A stretch of 64,000 nt of DNA from Bog-473 sp963725895 (lineage in GTDB: Bacteria; Actinomycetota; Acidimicrobiia; Acidimicrobiales; RAAP-2), in contig CAVSAJ010000001.1 in NCBI GenBank assembly GCA_963725895.1, forward strand, positions 434,001-498,000, written 5' to 3'. This document shows positions 1 to 8,235 of the stretch, piece after piece. Made by a program: the position numbers and the translations under genes. How positions within the stretch are numbered: position 1 is the stretch's first letter; each line of letters begins with the position of its first letter. Under the pieces are notes generated by a model. The model saw nothing but the letters and a program-made list of their open reading frames with translations. It was not told the DNA's origin and ran no database searches.

Positions 1-471
1 CTCGCGCGCGCCTACGAGCGCGACCGCCGCGGCTTCGTGCTCACACGCATCGCGGGCGGGGCTCGCCTCCAGACGCATCCCGACCTCGCCCCCTATGTCG
101 AGCGCTTCGCCAACCGCGAAGTGTCCCATCGCCTGTCGACGGCCGCCCTCGAGACGCTGGCCATCGTCGCCTACCGCCAGCCGGTGTCGCGCGGCCAGAT
201 CTCGGCGCTGCGCGGCGTCAACGTCGACGGCGTGACCCGTCTGCTGGAACAGCGCGGGTACATCGCGGTGGTGGGTCACGCCGACGGACCGGGCCAACCC
301 GCGCTCTTCGCCACCACCGACCTCTTCTTGGAGCGCCTCGGCCTCGACTCCCTGGACCAGTTGCCCGCCGTCGAGGACTTCCTCCCGGGGCCAGAGGTCG
401 CCGGCGACTTCGAACGCGACCTCCAGTCTGCGCTCGGCCTCGGCGTCGAGGCGGGCTCCGACGACGCCTGA
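1..471 (+). CDS. scpB: Segregation and condensation protein B, ScpB (5' end outside window)
   Basis: ScpB is the winged-helix accessory subunit that, with ScpA, binds SMC to form the bacterial condensin used in chromosome segregation. The reading frame is open from base 1 (first codons LARAYERDRRG), so the N-terminus lies upstream of the window; the GTG at 37 is internal. The visible part carries the typical core LETLAIVAYRQPVSRGQI followed by the second winged helix with GVTRLLEQRGYI and the FATTDLFLERLGL segment. An acidic tail ends at a TGA at 469-471. The next gene is a 23S rRNA pseudouridine synthase, the usual neighbour of scpB in actinobacteria. The identification is firm; only the truncation is uncertain. 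Confidence 0.93.
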   Translation, partial: LARAYERDRRGFVLTRIAGGARLQTHPDLAPYVERFANREVSHRLSTAALETLAIVAYRQPVSRGQISALRGVNVDGVTRLLEQRGYIAVVGHADGPGQPALFATTDLFLERLGLDSLDQLPAVEDFLPGPEVAGDFERDLQSALGLGVEAGSDDA

Positions 472-481
472 GCGGCTTCAC

Positions 482-518
482 ACGCCTGATACGCCTGATA
501 CGCCTCGATACGCCTGAT
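482..518 (+). repeat. Four-copy 9-bp tandem repeat between scpB and rluB
   Basis: The unit acgcctgat occurs at 482-490, 491-499 and 510-518. A copy with one extra base (acgcctcgat) sits at 500-509. The repeat fills the space where the translation start of the pseudouridine synthase should lie, and that frame has no ATG, GTG or TTG there. It may be slippage that displaced the native start. Confidence 0.85.
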
Positions 519-527
519 CCCGCCGGG

Positions 528-1242
528 GAGCGCCTGCAGAAGGTCCTCGCCCGTGCCGGCATCGGGTCGCGCCGGGCCTGCGAAGAGCTCATTGCCGCAG
601 GGCGGGTCAGCGTCGACGGCGTCGTGGCCACGCTCGGTCGGCGCATCGATCCGGCGTCGGCCCGGGTCGAGGTCGACGGCGCGCTGGTGCCGGTGGCGTC
701 CGGGCTCGTCTACTACGTGCTGAACAAGCCCACAGACGTGATCACCACCGCCGACGACCCGCAGGGGCGGCCGACCGTCATGGACCTCGTGCCCGCCGAG
801 CCACGCGTCTTTCCGGTGGGGCGACTCGACCGGCAGACCGAGGGACTCATAGTGCTCACCAACGACGGTGCCCTGGCCCAGTTGCTCGCCCACCCCTCGC
901 ACGGCGTGGCCAAGGAGTACGTGGCCGAGGTGGCAGGGGGCACGCCGGCACCCGGCGCGCTCCGCCGCGCTGCGCCAGGGGGTGGCGCTCGACGACGGAC
1001 TGACGGCGCCGGCCGAGGTGGGCGTGCTGGCGCCGGGCGTGCTGCGCATCGTGATCCACGAAGGTCGCAACCGCCAGGTGCGCCGGATGTGCGAGGCGGT
1101 CGGGCACCGGGTCCTGCGCCTGGTGCGCACCCGCATCGGGCCGCTGCGCGACACGACGCTCCGGCCGGGGGAGTGGCGCGAGCTCGATGCGGAAGAGGTC
1201 CGCGCACTCGCGGCCGCGGCCGTTCCGCGCCGACGGCCCTGA
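528..1242 (+). CDS. rluB: 23S rRNA pseudouridine synthase RluB-type, frameshifted, start unresolved
   Basis: RsuA/RluB-family enzymes convert a specific uridine of rRNA to pseudouridine. From 528 the frame encodes an S4 RNA-binding domain (ERLQKVLARAGIGSRRACE). The catalytic domain follows with YYVLNKP and the signature FPVGRLDRQTEGL, whose Asp is the family catalytic residue. Near 960-966 the frame changes: removing one C restores GALRALRQGVALDDG, and the second frame continues with EGRNRQVRRMCEAVGH to the TGA at 1240-1242. No standard start codon precedes the S4 domain in frame, so initiation is either at a CTG in the tandem repeat or was lost. GTG 624 would delete most of S4. The conserved sequence on both sides argues for a consensus error rather than a pseudogene. 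Confidence 0.85.
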
Positions 1243-1306
1243 CCCTCAGAGTGACAGAGGCCCAGGCCAGCGGGCTCCCGATGCGTTGCCGGTAGAGTGA
1301 GCCGCC

Positions 1307-1681
1307 ATGGCACCCGACCTCATGCTCAGGGGTTTGCGCGGCGCGACGACGGTCGACGCCGACACGGTTGCCCAGGTGACGGAGCGCTCGCAGGAGCTGC
1401 TGCGGGCGCTCATGACGAGCAACGAGCTGCGCGAGGACGAAATCGTGAGCATCCTCTTCACCGCCACGGCCGACGTGACGAGCATGTTCCCTGCCACCGC
1501 CATCCGCGAGATCGGCTTTGGCGCCGTGCCGCTGCTGTGTGCCGCCGAAATTGCGGTCCCCGGCGCCATGCCGCTCTGCATCCGGGTCCTGCTGCACGTC
1601 TACACGAGGCGTTCCCGCGAGGAGATGCACCACGTCTACCTCCACGGTGCCCAAGGGCTCCGCGATGACCTCCCTGACTGA
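1307..1681 (+). CDS. aroH: Monofunctional chorismate mutase, AroH class
   Basis: This 124-residue protein isomerises chorismate to prephenate, the branch step toward tyrosine and phenylalanine. It matches the trimeric Bacillus AroH fold and not the AroQ helical type. The opening LRGLRGATTV carries the active-site Arg equivalent to B. subtilis Arg7. The CIRVL segment carries the Arg90 equivalent, and HHVYLHGA carries the Tyr108 equivalent. The ATG follows a short spacer after the pseudouridine synthase. Its 3' end overlaps the next gene (prephenate dehydrogenase) by 17 bp, so the two consecutive steps of tyrosine synthesis are probably translationally coupled. Confidence 0.93.
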   Translation: MAPDLMLRGLRGATTVDADTVAQVTERSQELLRALMTSNELREDEIVSILFTATADVTSMFPATAIREIGFGAVPLLCAAEIAVPGAMPLCIRVLLHVYTRRSREEMHHVYLHGAQGLRDDLPD

Positions 1682-2759
1682 GGCCGGACCGGGTCGCCGG
1701 GCGCTGGTCGTCGGGACGGGGCTCATCGGGGGTTCCATCGCCCTCGGGCTGCGCCGGCGGGGCTGGCATGTCTCCGGTGTCGACGCCGACGAGGCTCGAG
1801 CGGCCGACGCACTGGCCGGCGGCGTGGTCGACGCGCTGGGGGACGACCCGGCGGCCGAGGTGATCTTCGTCGCCGTCCCTGCTGCGGCGGTGGCAGGCGA
1901 AGTGCGCCGGATCCTCTCGGACCCCGAGCGCCGAGCGGACGCGGTGGTGACCGACGTGAGCGGTGTCAAGACGGCGATCGTCGAGCTGGCTGATCACCCG
2001 CGCTTCATCGGTGGCCATCCCATGGCCGGTTCGGAGCAGATCGGGCTGCACGGTGCCGACCCGGACCTCTTCGAGGGGGTGGTCTGGGTGCTCACACCCA
2101 CGGCCGTCACCGACCTCGAGTCCTTCGACCGCTTGAAGAGCGTCGTGTTGAGTCTGGGTGCCGACGTCCTGGTGCTCTCGGCCGCCGACCACGACCGGCT
2201 GGTTGCGGTCGTCTCACACGTCCCGCATCTCGTGGCGGCGACACTGATGAACACCGCCACCGCAGGGGCCGAGCAGGACGGTGCCCTGCTCCGGCTGGCC
2301 GCAGGGGGCTTCCGGGACATGACCCGGGTGGCCGCCGGTCACCCGGGCATCTGGCCCGACATCTGCGCGGAGAACGCGGTCGCCATCGTCGACGCGCTCG
2401 ACGCCCTCGTGCGCGACCTGGAGGCCATGCGAGAGCGCATCGCCACGCAGGACCGCCCCGCCCTGCTCGATGCGCTGCAGAAGGCCAGCGCGGCCCGGCG
2501 CAACCTGCCGGCGCGCCTCGTCCGGCCCGAGCATCTGGCGGAACTGCGCATCCCGGTTCCCGACCGGAGCGGCGTCCTCGCCGAGATCACCTCGCTGGCC
2601 GCGGACGAGGGCATCAGCATCTATGACATCGAGATCGCCCACTCGGCGGAGGGGCCCCGGGGGGTGCTCATCCTCGTGGTCGACGGCGGGGACGCCGACA
2701 CCCTCGCCGCTGCCGTCGAGGCGCACGGCTACCGCTGCCGGGCCGCCCACCTGTCATGA
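1665..2759 (+). CDS. tyrA: Prephenate dehydrogenase with C-terminal ACT domain
   Basis: TyrA oxidatively decarboxylates prephenate to 4-hydroxyphenylpyruvate using NAD(P)+. The start chosen is ATG 1665, giving MTSLTEAG ahead of the Rossmann motif VGTGLIGGS (about residues 13-21). FIGGHPMAGSE is the conserved substrate-binding segment (about 104-114), and SHVPHLVAATL and GGFRDMTRVA follow in the helical dimerisation domain. The last 75 residues (LAELRIPVPDRSGVLAEIT onward) form an ACT domain, the usual site of feedback control by tyrosine in this family. The gene overlaps aroH upstream and, through ATGA, aroA downstream, consistent with a shikimate-pathway operon. Confidence 0.93.
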   Translation: MTSLTEAGPGRRALVVGTGLIGGSIALGLRRRGWHVSGVDADEARAADALAGGVVDALGDDPAAEVIFVAVPAAAVAGEVRRILSDPERRADAVVTDVSGVKTAIVELADHPRFIGGHPMAGSEQIGLHGADPDLFEGVVWVLTPTAVTDLESFDRLKSVVLSLGADVLVLSAADHDRLVAVVSHVPHLVAATLMNTATAGAEQDGALLRLAAGGFRDMTRVAAGHPGIWPDICAENAVAIVDALDALVRDLEAMRERIATQDRPALLDALQKASAARRNLPARLVRPEHLAELRIPVPDRSGVLAEITSLAADEGISIYDIEIAHSAEGPRGVLILVVDGGDADTLAAAVEAHGYRCRAAHLS

Positions 2760-4682
2760 CCCCGCCGCGCATCCTCGTCGTCAACGGCGGCGTCACCTGC
2801 CGCGGCACGGTGCGCACGCCCGGTGAGAAGTCGATCTCGCACCGCGCCGTGCTCCTCGGCGCGCTGGCCGAGGGGAGGTCTGTCGTGCGCGGGCTCTCCG
2901 ACGGGGCCGACGTGGCCGCCTCGGTCGCCGCCGTGGAGGCCATGGGCGCCGACGTGGAACGGCGAGCCGACGCCAGCGTGGTGATCGACGGTGGTCGCGA
3001 GCGGCTGCACCGACCAGCCGCCCCGCTCGACTGCGGGAATTCGGGCACGTCGATGCGTCTCTTGACCGGCTTGGTGGCGGGCTTCGACTGGGAGACCGAG
3101 CTGACTGGTGACGGCTCGCTATCGAGTCGGCCCATGGACCGGGTGGCCGAGCCCCTGGCCTTGATGGGCGCGCGGGTGGAAGGTAACGGCCCGAGCTGCC
3201 GGCCGCCGCTGCGGGTCAAGGGTGGTTCGCTGCGTGGGATCGACTGGACGGCCAAGGTCGCGAGCGCGCAGGTGAAGTCAGCCATCTTGTTGGCCGGCCT
3301 CTCGGCGAGCGGGACGACCGTCGTCCGCGAGGCCGTGACGACCCGTACGCACACCGAAGAGATGCTGGCCGACGCGGGGGCCGACATCTCCGTCGAGCCG
3401 TGGGGGGAAGGACGGGTGATCAGCCTGCGCGCCTCTGCCCTCCGACCGGTCGACCGCGTCGTGCCAGGCGACCCGTCGCAGTCCGCCTTCTTCGTCGTGG
3501 CGGGCTGCGTCGTCCCCGGCAGCGAGGTCGAGGTGGCCGGCGTCTACAGCGGCCCTGCTCGCCTCGGCTACGTCTCGGTCCTCCAGCGGATGGGCGGACG
3601 CGTCACCTTGGTCCCCGACGGGCCCGGCACGACGGCCATCCGGGCGTCGGCGGGGCCGTTGCGTGGCACCGACGTGCGCGCCGCGGAGATCCCCTCGCTC
3701 GACGAGATCCCCGCGCTGGCGGTGGCGGCCGCGGTGGCCGAGGGGACCACCGTGTTCTCCGACGTCGGCGAGCTCCGCGTGAAGGAGGTCGACCGCCTCG
3801 CCGCGGTGGCGGCACTCGTCGAGGCGTTCGGCGCCTCGGCCAGGGTGGAGGGCGACACGCTCGCCGTGACCGGTGTGGGCGGGCCCCTGCGGGCGGCCCG
3901 CGTCGACGGTCTGGGCGACCATCGCATGGCCATGGCCGCCGCCGTGGCCGGCCTGGCCGCGCAACCCGGCGCGCGCAGCCTGATCACGGGGTTCGACGCC
4001 GTCGGCACCAGTTATCCGGACTTCGCCGCGGACCTGGCGAGTCTGGCGGGAGGTCCCGGCCGGCGCGACGCGCCGCGACCACTGCTGGTCGCCATCGACG
4101 GCCCGGCCGGCGCGGGCAAGTCGACCGTGTCGCGCGCGGTGGCCAAGCACCTCGGCGTCGAGCGGCTCGATACGGGAGCGATGTACCGGGCCGTGGCCGC
4201 TCTCGCGTTGGCGCGCGGCATCGCGCCCGACGACGCTCCCACGGTGGCTGCACTCGCCGAAGCGGCGGACATCGTGGTCGGCCCCCAGGTGCTGATCGAC
4301 GGGCGCGACGTGACCGCGGTCATCCGCTCACCCGAGGTCGGCCGCACCGTGTCCATCGTGGCGGCCAACCCCGAAGTCCGGCGTCAGCTCGTCATCCGCC
4401 AGCGGGCCTGGGCCCAGGCCCACGGCGGCGGCGTCGTGGAGGGGCGCGACATCGGCTCGGTCGTGTTCCCCGAGGCCGAGGTCAAGGTCTACCTGACCGC
4501 CTCGCCAGAGGAGCGGGCCCGGCGCCGGCACGATGAGGCACCCGACGGGATGGCACGGCGGGATCGCATCGACTCGACCAGGGATGCGTCCCCTCTGCCG
4601 CGAGGCCCCCGACGCCCACCGGATCGATACGACGAGGCGCACCGTGCAAGATGTGGTCGAGGAGGTGCTGTCGTGGCTGTGA
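2756..4682 (+). CDS. aroA-cmk: Fused EPSP synthase / cytidylate kinase (AroA-Cmk), frameshift near the 3' end
   Basis: The N-terminal 430 or so residues are 5-enolpyruvylshikimate-3-phosphate synthase: PGEKSISHRAVLLGALAEG, the DCGNSGTSMRLL loop, and EVDRLAAVAALVEAFGA and GDHRMAMAAAVAGLAA near the end. Without a stop the chain passes a short linker (GGPGRRDAPRP) into cytidylate kinase, with P-loop DGPAGAGKSTVS, LDTGAMYRA and EGRDIGSVVFP. Cmk phosphorylates CMP/dCMP. After DSTRDASPL the expected C-terminus lies in another frame: removing one C near 4597-4600 restores a REAPDAHRIDTT-like end and a TGA at 4680-4682. Without that correction the frame runs into plsC and makes an artificial triple fusion. 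The Cmk stop overlaps the plsC start (GTGA). The in-frame aroA-cmk junction looks real. Confidence 0.88.
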
Positions 4683-5371
4683 GTGCGCCCACTCCGGGCC
4701 GACACCGGGTCTTCGAGGTCGACCCGCGGAACACCGTGCTCTACCGCACCGAGCGGGCGATCTTCGTCACCGCCCTGTGGGCGTGGTTCCGGCCCAAGGT
4801 CTCCGGCGCCGAACACGTGCCTGAGAGCGGCCCAGTCATCCTGGCGCCCGTGCACCGCTCCTTCGCCGACTTCGCCTTCGCCGCCTTCTGTACCGACCGC
4901 AAGCTCTTCTTCATGACCAAGGACGAGATGTGGGCGAACAAGTGGCTCGGCTCGTTGCTCCTCAGCGTGGGGGCTTTCCCCGTCCACCGCGAGTCGGCTG
5001 ACCGCCAGGCGCTCCAACGCGCCGAGGAGGTGCTGCGCAAGGGCCAGGTCCTCGTGCTGTTCCCCGAGGGCACCCGACGCGAGGGCCCGGTCGTCACCGA
5101 CCTGATGGAGGGCGCTGCCTTCCTCTCCGCGCGCACCGGGGCGCCCATCGTGCCCGTGGGCATCGGCGGCTCAGACCTCGCAATGCCCAAGGGAAGTGCG
5201 GTGCCTCGGCCCCACACCATCGAGGTGGTGGTCGGCCCCGCCATACCGCCACCGGCCCGGACCGGGGGCGGACGGGTGTCCCGCACGGCCGTGCACGCGG
5301 CCACCGAGGCGCTCGTGCCCCGCTTGCAGGCCGTCTACGACGAGGCGCGGGCCAAGACGGGGCGGTACTGA
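4679..5371 (+). CDS. plsC: 1-acyl-sn-glycerol-3-phosphate acyltransferase (PlsC family)
   Basis: This is a lysophosphatidate acyltransferase-type enzyme that transfers an acyl chain to the sn-2 position in phospholipid synthesis. The catalytic HX4D motif is HRSFAD in the segment VILAPVHRSFADF, and the glycerol-phosphate-binding FPEGTRR lies near residue 135. The hydrophobic segment WLGSLLLSVGAFPV fits a peripheral membrane enzyme. I place the start at GTG 4679, which overlaps the corrected Cmk stop as GTGA; GTG 4673 is also possible. plsC after cmk is a common actinobacterial arrangement. A GC-rich palindrome immediately follows the stop (5372-5385). Confidence 0.88.
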   Translation: MSAPTPGRHRVFEVDPRNTVLYRTERAIFVTALWAWFRPKVSGAEHVPESGPVILAPVHRSFADFAFAAFCTDRKLFFMTKDEMWANKWLGSLLLSVGAFPVHRESADRQALQRAEEVLRKGQVLVLFPEGTRREGPVVTDLMEGAAFLSARTGAPIVPVGIGGSDLAMPKGSAVPRPHTIEVVVGPAIPPPARTGGGRVSRTAVHAATEALVPRLQAVYDEARAKTGRY

Positions 5372-5419
5372 GGCCGCGCGCGGCCCGTAGGCGGTCGCCC
5401 CGGCCCCTGCACGGGCGGC

Positions 5420-5632
5420 CTAGTCCGCCGTCGCGCTGGGCTCGGAGGGGTCGGCCAGCATGGACCGGTAGTGGGCGGAGCGGCTGAGCAACAGGTCGGC
5501 CGTCCGCTGGTCGTACTCCGCGGCGCGCTGGAGGGCTTCCCGCAGGTCTTGCTCGTCCCTGAGGACGTGGACGGAGCGCTTCTCGGGTGGTCCGCTCTCC
5601 GGGGTCTTCTCGGTGCCACGGTGGAATCGCAT
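5420..5632 (-). CDS. Small hypothetical protein, 70 aa
   Basis: I do not recognise this protein. The frame starting at ATG 5632 gives a hydrophilic, largely helical 70-residue chain. It has a basic N-terminus (MRFHRGTEK) and a helix-rich middle (DLREALQRAAEYDQRTADL). A gagagg sequence lies upstream on the minus strand. The gene converges on plsC and follows the glycosyltransferase gene on the same strand with a 122-bp gap. The frame is open much further upstream, but that extension is antisense to the glycosyltransferase and is not supported. Confidence 0.45.
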   Translation of the reverse strand: MRFHRGTEKTPESGPPEKRSVHVLRDEQDLREALQRAAEYDQRTADLLLSRSAHYRSMLADPSEPSATAD

Positions 5633-5754
5633 GAGCTTCGCTACCTCTCGCTGTGACGAATGGACTGTGGCTACTCCCATTCTTGTCGCTCGCGAGGCCG
5701 CTTCGGTACGCGGGCCGTCAACACAGACACAACTGGCCGCCACGACGGGCTGCA

Positions 5755-6585
5755 TCAGCCGTGCCGCGGCTCCTTGCGCACCTTCCACCACGTCTCCATG
5801 ACGACCTTCCCGTAGCGCAACCCGAAGAGCCAGTTCTTCCCCTTCTTGGTCGTGCCCGAGGCCCGGGGGAGCCAGAGAGTCGGACGCTCCGTGACCCGCC
5901 AGCCTCGCTTCATGGCGATGATCAACAGCTCGGCCGTCTGGTACTGGGGCTGGACGAGGCGGTAGGCGATGTCGTCGAGCATGCTCACCCGCAAGGCCCG
6001 GTACCCGTTGGAAGTGTCGGTGAGCCTGGTGTGGCCCATGACGCTCATGATCCAGGAGAACACCCGGACCCCGGCCTTGCGCAAGGAGTCGGTTGTGGTG
6101 TCCTGGCCGAGCACCCGCGAGGCCACCACGAAGTCCGCCTCGTCGTCGACGAGGGGTTGCAGCATGACCGGGATCTCGCCGGGGTCGTTCTGGCCGTCGG
6201 CATCGAGGGTCACGCAGTACTGCGCCCCCAGCTCGACGCACAGGGCATAGCCGACCCGGAGCGCGTAGCCGTGCCCGAGGTTCTCGCTCAGCACGAAGGT
6301 CACGGCGCCGGAGTCCTTGGCGACCTGATCGGTCCGGTCGCTGCCGCCGTCGACCACCACGAGCGTGGTCACCGCGAGCCCGCAGGCTTCGGCCGGCATG
6401 GCGGCCAGCACGGCGCCGATGTTCGCCTCCTCCTCGTAGGCACAGATGAGCCCGACCACGGGCGAGAGCTTCAGATCGGGATAGCGCGTGTCGAACTCCC
6501 GCCGGGATGCCGTGATGACGCGGTGCGCGCGGTCGGGATCGGTGTGGACGCTGGCGCCCGAGGTGGCGCCACGCGCGGCGGTCAA
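5755..6585 (-). CDS. Family 2 glycosyltransferase (dolichyl-phosphate mannose synthase-like)
   Basis: This is a GT-A fold glycosyltransferase, probably acting on a lipid carrier or cell-envelope polysaccharide; the sugar and acceptor cannot be read from sequence. The nucleotide-binding start is SPVVGLICAYEEEANIG, followed by VVDGGSDRT and the metal-binding LDADGQNDP (DxD). The C-terminal half contains TDTSNGYRALR, typical of DPM1/polyprenyl-phosphate transferases. No transmembrane domain follows, so it is the short, peripheral type (276 residues). The start is TTG 6585, which overlaps the stop of the upstream HD-domain gene (TTGA); the long open frame upstream is antisense to that gene. The overlap suggests co-translation. 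Confidence 0.82.
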   Translation of the reverse strand: MTAARGATSGASVHTDPDRAHRVITASRREFDTRYPDLKLSPVVGLICAYEEEANIGAVLAAMPAEACGLAVTTLVVVDGGSDRTDQVAKDSGAVTFVLSENLGHGYALRVGYALCVELGAQYCVTLDADGQNDPGEIPVMLQPLVDDEADFVVASRVLGQDTTTDSLRKAGVRVFSWIMSVMGHTRLTDTSNGYRALRVSMLDDIAYRLVQPQYQTAELLIIAMKRGWRVTERPTLWLPRASGTTKKGKNWLFGLRYGKVVMETWWKVRKEPRHG

Positions 6586-7124
6586 AACGACCGCGGCGTG
6601 GCGAAGAGCTGGCGGACGAGCGGCTCGAAGTGCGAGAGCGGTTTGGTGGGGTAGTCCGGGTCGAAGCTGTTCTGGTCCCACTCGTCGGCGAACTGCGCGG
6701 CCAAGGCGTACCAAGGCTCGCCCTCGTACTTGTCCCGTGCGTTGGGGTCTTGGCCCAGGTACTCGTAGTAGTGCTTGCCCTGGAAGTCCTGATGCGCCCA
6801 GATCATGTGGTAGGTGTCGTCGCTCACGTAGGGGCGCAGGATCTCGGCTGCGATGTGCGGGTGGTTCATGACCGAGACCGCCTTGCCGATGTCGTGGCAC
6901 AGCGATGCCACGACGATCTCGTCGGACGCGCCTGCCTCCTCTGCACGCGTCGCAGTCTGCAGCGAGTGGACCAACTGATCCACCTCGAAGCCATCGGTGA
7001 TCTCCTCGAGCGAGGCGAGCATGGCCAGGACGCGCTCGGCCACGCGGGGCTGGTGATCGATCGACTCAACGATGATGTGCTGCCACTGCTCCTTGGTCGA
7101 CTCGTCCATCCGGGTGAAGGTCAT
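6582..7124 (-). CDS. HD-domain protein resembling the PhnZ/TmpB-like branch
   Basis: The protein has an HD-domain metal-binding pattern: HSLQTATRAEEAG, then CHDIGKAVSV, then HPHIAAEILRPYVS and a later HQDFQGKHYYEY. The C-terminal block SFDPDYPTKPLSHFEPLV is characteristic, as I recall it, of a family related to PhnZ/TmpB. In that branch the HD site holds a mixed-valent di-iron centre and oxidises organic substrates instead of hydrolysing phosphates. Whether this protein is an oxygenase or a phosphohydrolase is not settled by sequence alone. I start at ATG 7124; a GTG at 7145 is possible. It is transcribed with the downstream glycosyltransferase, with which it shares overlapping stop and start codons. 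Confidence 0.62.
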   Translation of the reverse strand: MTFTRMDESTKEQWQHIIVESIDHQPRVAERVLAMLASLEEITDGFEVDQLVHSLQTATRAEEAGASDEIVVASLCHDIGKAVSVMNHPHIAAEILRPYVSDDTYHMIWAHQDFQGKHYYEYLGQDPNARDKYEGEPWYALAAQFADEWDQNSFDPDYPTKPLSHFEPLVRQLFATPRSF

Positions 7125-7149
7125 GACGCAATCATCGCGCCGCACCAGG

Positions 7150-8202
7150 TCAAGAGGCCAGCAGGTCGAGGACGTCGGCGGCGGAGACGGCCCGGTCCCT
7201 CGCAGCAGGGTCCGAGCGCTCGGGAACGGGGCGTGCGGCCAGGAATCCGAGGGTGGCGCCCACGGCGCGCAGCAGTTCGCGCAGCTCAGGCGGTGGCGGG
7301 AAATACTCGTCCTCGGTCGTCACCGTGACCTCGGTCACCCCCTCTGCCGGTGCGAGCCGCTCGATCACGGCCTCGACCAGTGCCTCGGGTGCGGACGCGC
7401 CCGCCGTCACGCCGACCGTCCCCGTGAGGTCGGACGGAAGCTCGTCGGCTTCGTTGACCCGCAAGACCCGCGGGCACCCGCCGGCCCGAGCGACCTTCTC
7501 GAGCGCGACAGTGTTTGACGAATTGGCCGAACCGATGACCACCACGGCGTCGGACTCGGAGGCGATGGCCTTGAGCGCGGCCTGGCGATTGGTGGTTGCG
7601 AAGCAGAGGTCGCTCCGGTTGGGCATCCACAGGTCGGGGAAGCGTCGGCGGGCCGCCTCCATGAGGCCGCGCCACTCGTCGTGGCTCAGCGTCGTCTGCG
7701 CGAGCAGGGCCACGGGCACATCCGAGGCGGCCATGCCTTCCAACGCGTCGAGGTCCTCTTCTCGCTCGAGGAGCCGGACGGCCTGGGGGGCGACGGCCAT
7801 GGTGCCCACTGCTTCTTCGTGGCCCGCATGGCCCACATAGAGGACCGTGTACCCCTTGCGGCTGCGTACCTTCAGCTCGTGGTGGACCTTGGTCACGAGT
7901 GGGCACACGGCGTCGACGACCACGCCACCGCGCGAGCGGGCGGCCTCCACCACCTCTGGCGCGGAGCCGTGGGCGCTGAGCATCAACGGCGCGTCGGGCG
8001 GCACCTCGCTGACGTCGTCGACGAAGACGACACCCTGGGCCTTGAAGCGGTCGACCACATGACGGTTGTGGACGATCTCGTGGTAGCAGTACACCGGCGG
8101 ATCGAACACCCGCACCATCCAGGCCAGCGCCTTGATCGCCTTCTCGACGCCGGCACAGAACCCCCGCGGCGCCGCCAGCATCACTCGGTCGACTCCGGGC
8201 AC
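7150..8202 (-). CDS. ispH: 4-hydroxy-3-methylbut-2-enyl diphosphate reductase (IspH/LytB)
   Basis: IspH is the last enzyme of the MEP pathway, reducing HMBPP to isopentenyl and dimethylallyl diphosphate with a 4Fe-4S cluster. The three cluster cysteines are visible in RGFCAGVEKAI, VDAVCPLVTKVH and RSDLCFATTNRQ. The family residues YCYHEIVHN, GHAGHEEAVGT, LAQTTLS and GSANSSNT are also present. Its length of 350 residues is normal. The gene lies downstream of, and divergent from, the DUF512 gene (34-bp gap). The start at 8202 is GTG; the alternative ATG 8181 would remove only seven residues before the first motif. Confidence 0.95.
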   Translation of the reverse strand: MPGVDRVMLAAPRGFCAGVEKAIKALAWMVRVFDPPVYCYHEIVHNRHVVDRFKAQGVVFVDDVSEVPPDAPLMLSAHGSAPEVVEAARSRGGVVVDAVCPLVTKVHHELKVRSRKGYTVLYVGHAGHEEAVGTMAVAPQAVRLLEREEDLDALEGMAASDVPVALLAQTTLSHDEWRGLMEAARRRFPDLWMPNRSDLCFATTNRQAALKAIASESDAVVVIGSANSSNTVALEKVARAGGCPRVLRVNEADELPSDLTGTVGVTAGASAPEALVEAVIERLAPAEGVTEVTVTTEDEYFPPPPELRELLRAVGATLGFLAARPVPERSDPAARDRAVSAADVLDLLAS

Positions 8203-8235
8203 AAAGTCCAGGTTACCGGCAGTACTCTGGAGCCC

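Noticed and set aside
2756..5371. A triple fusion AroA-Cmk-PlsC of 871 residues
   Set aside because: The Cmk C-terminus is recovered, with its stop, when one C near 4597-4600 is removed; PlsC then has its own GTG start overlapping that stop.
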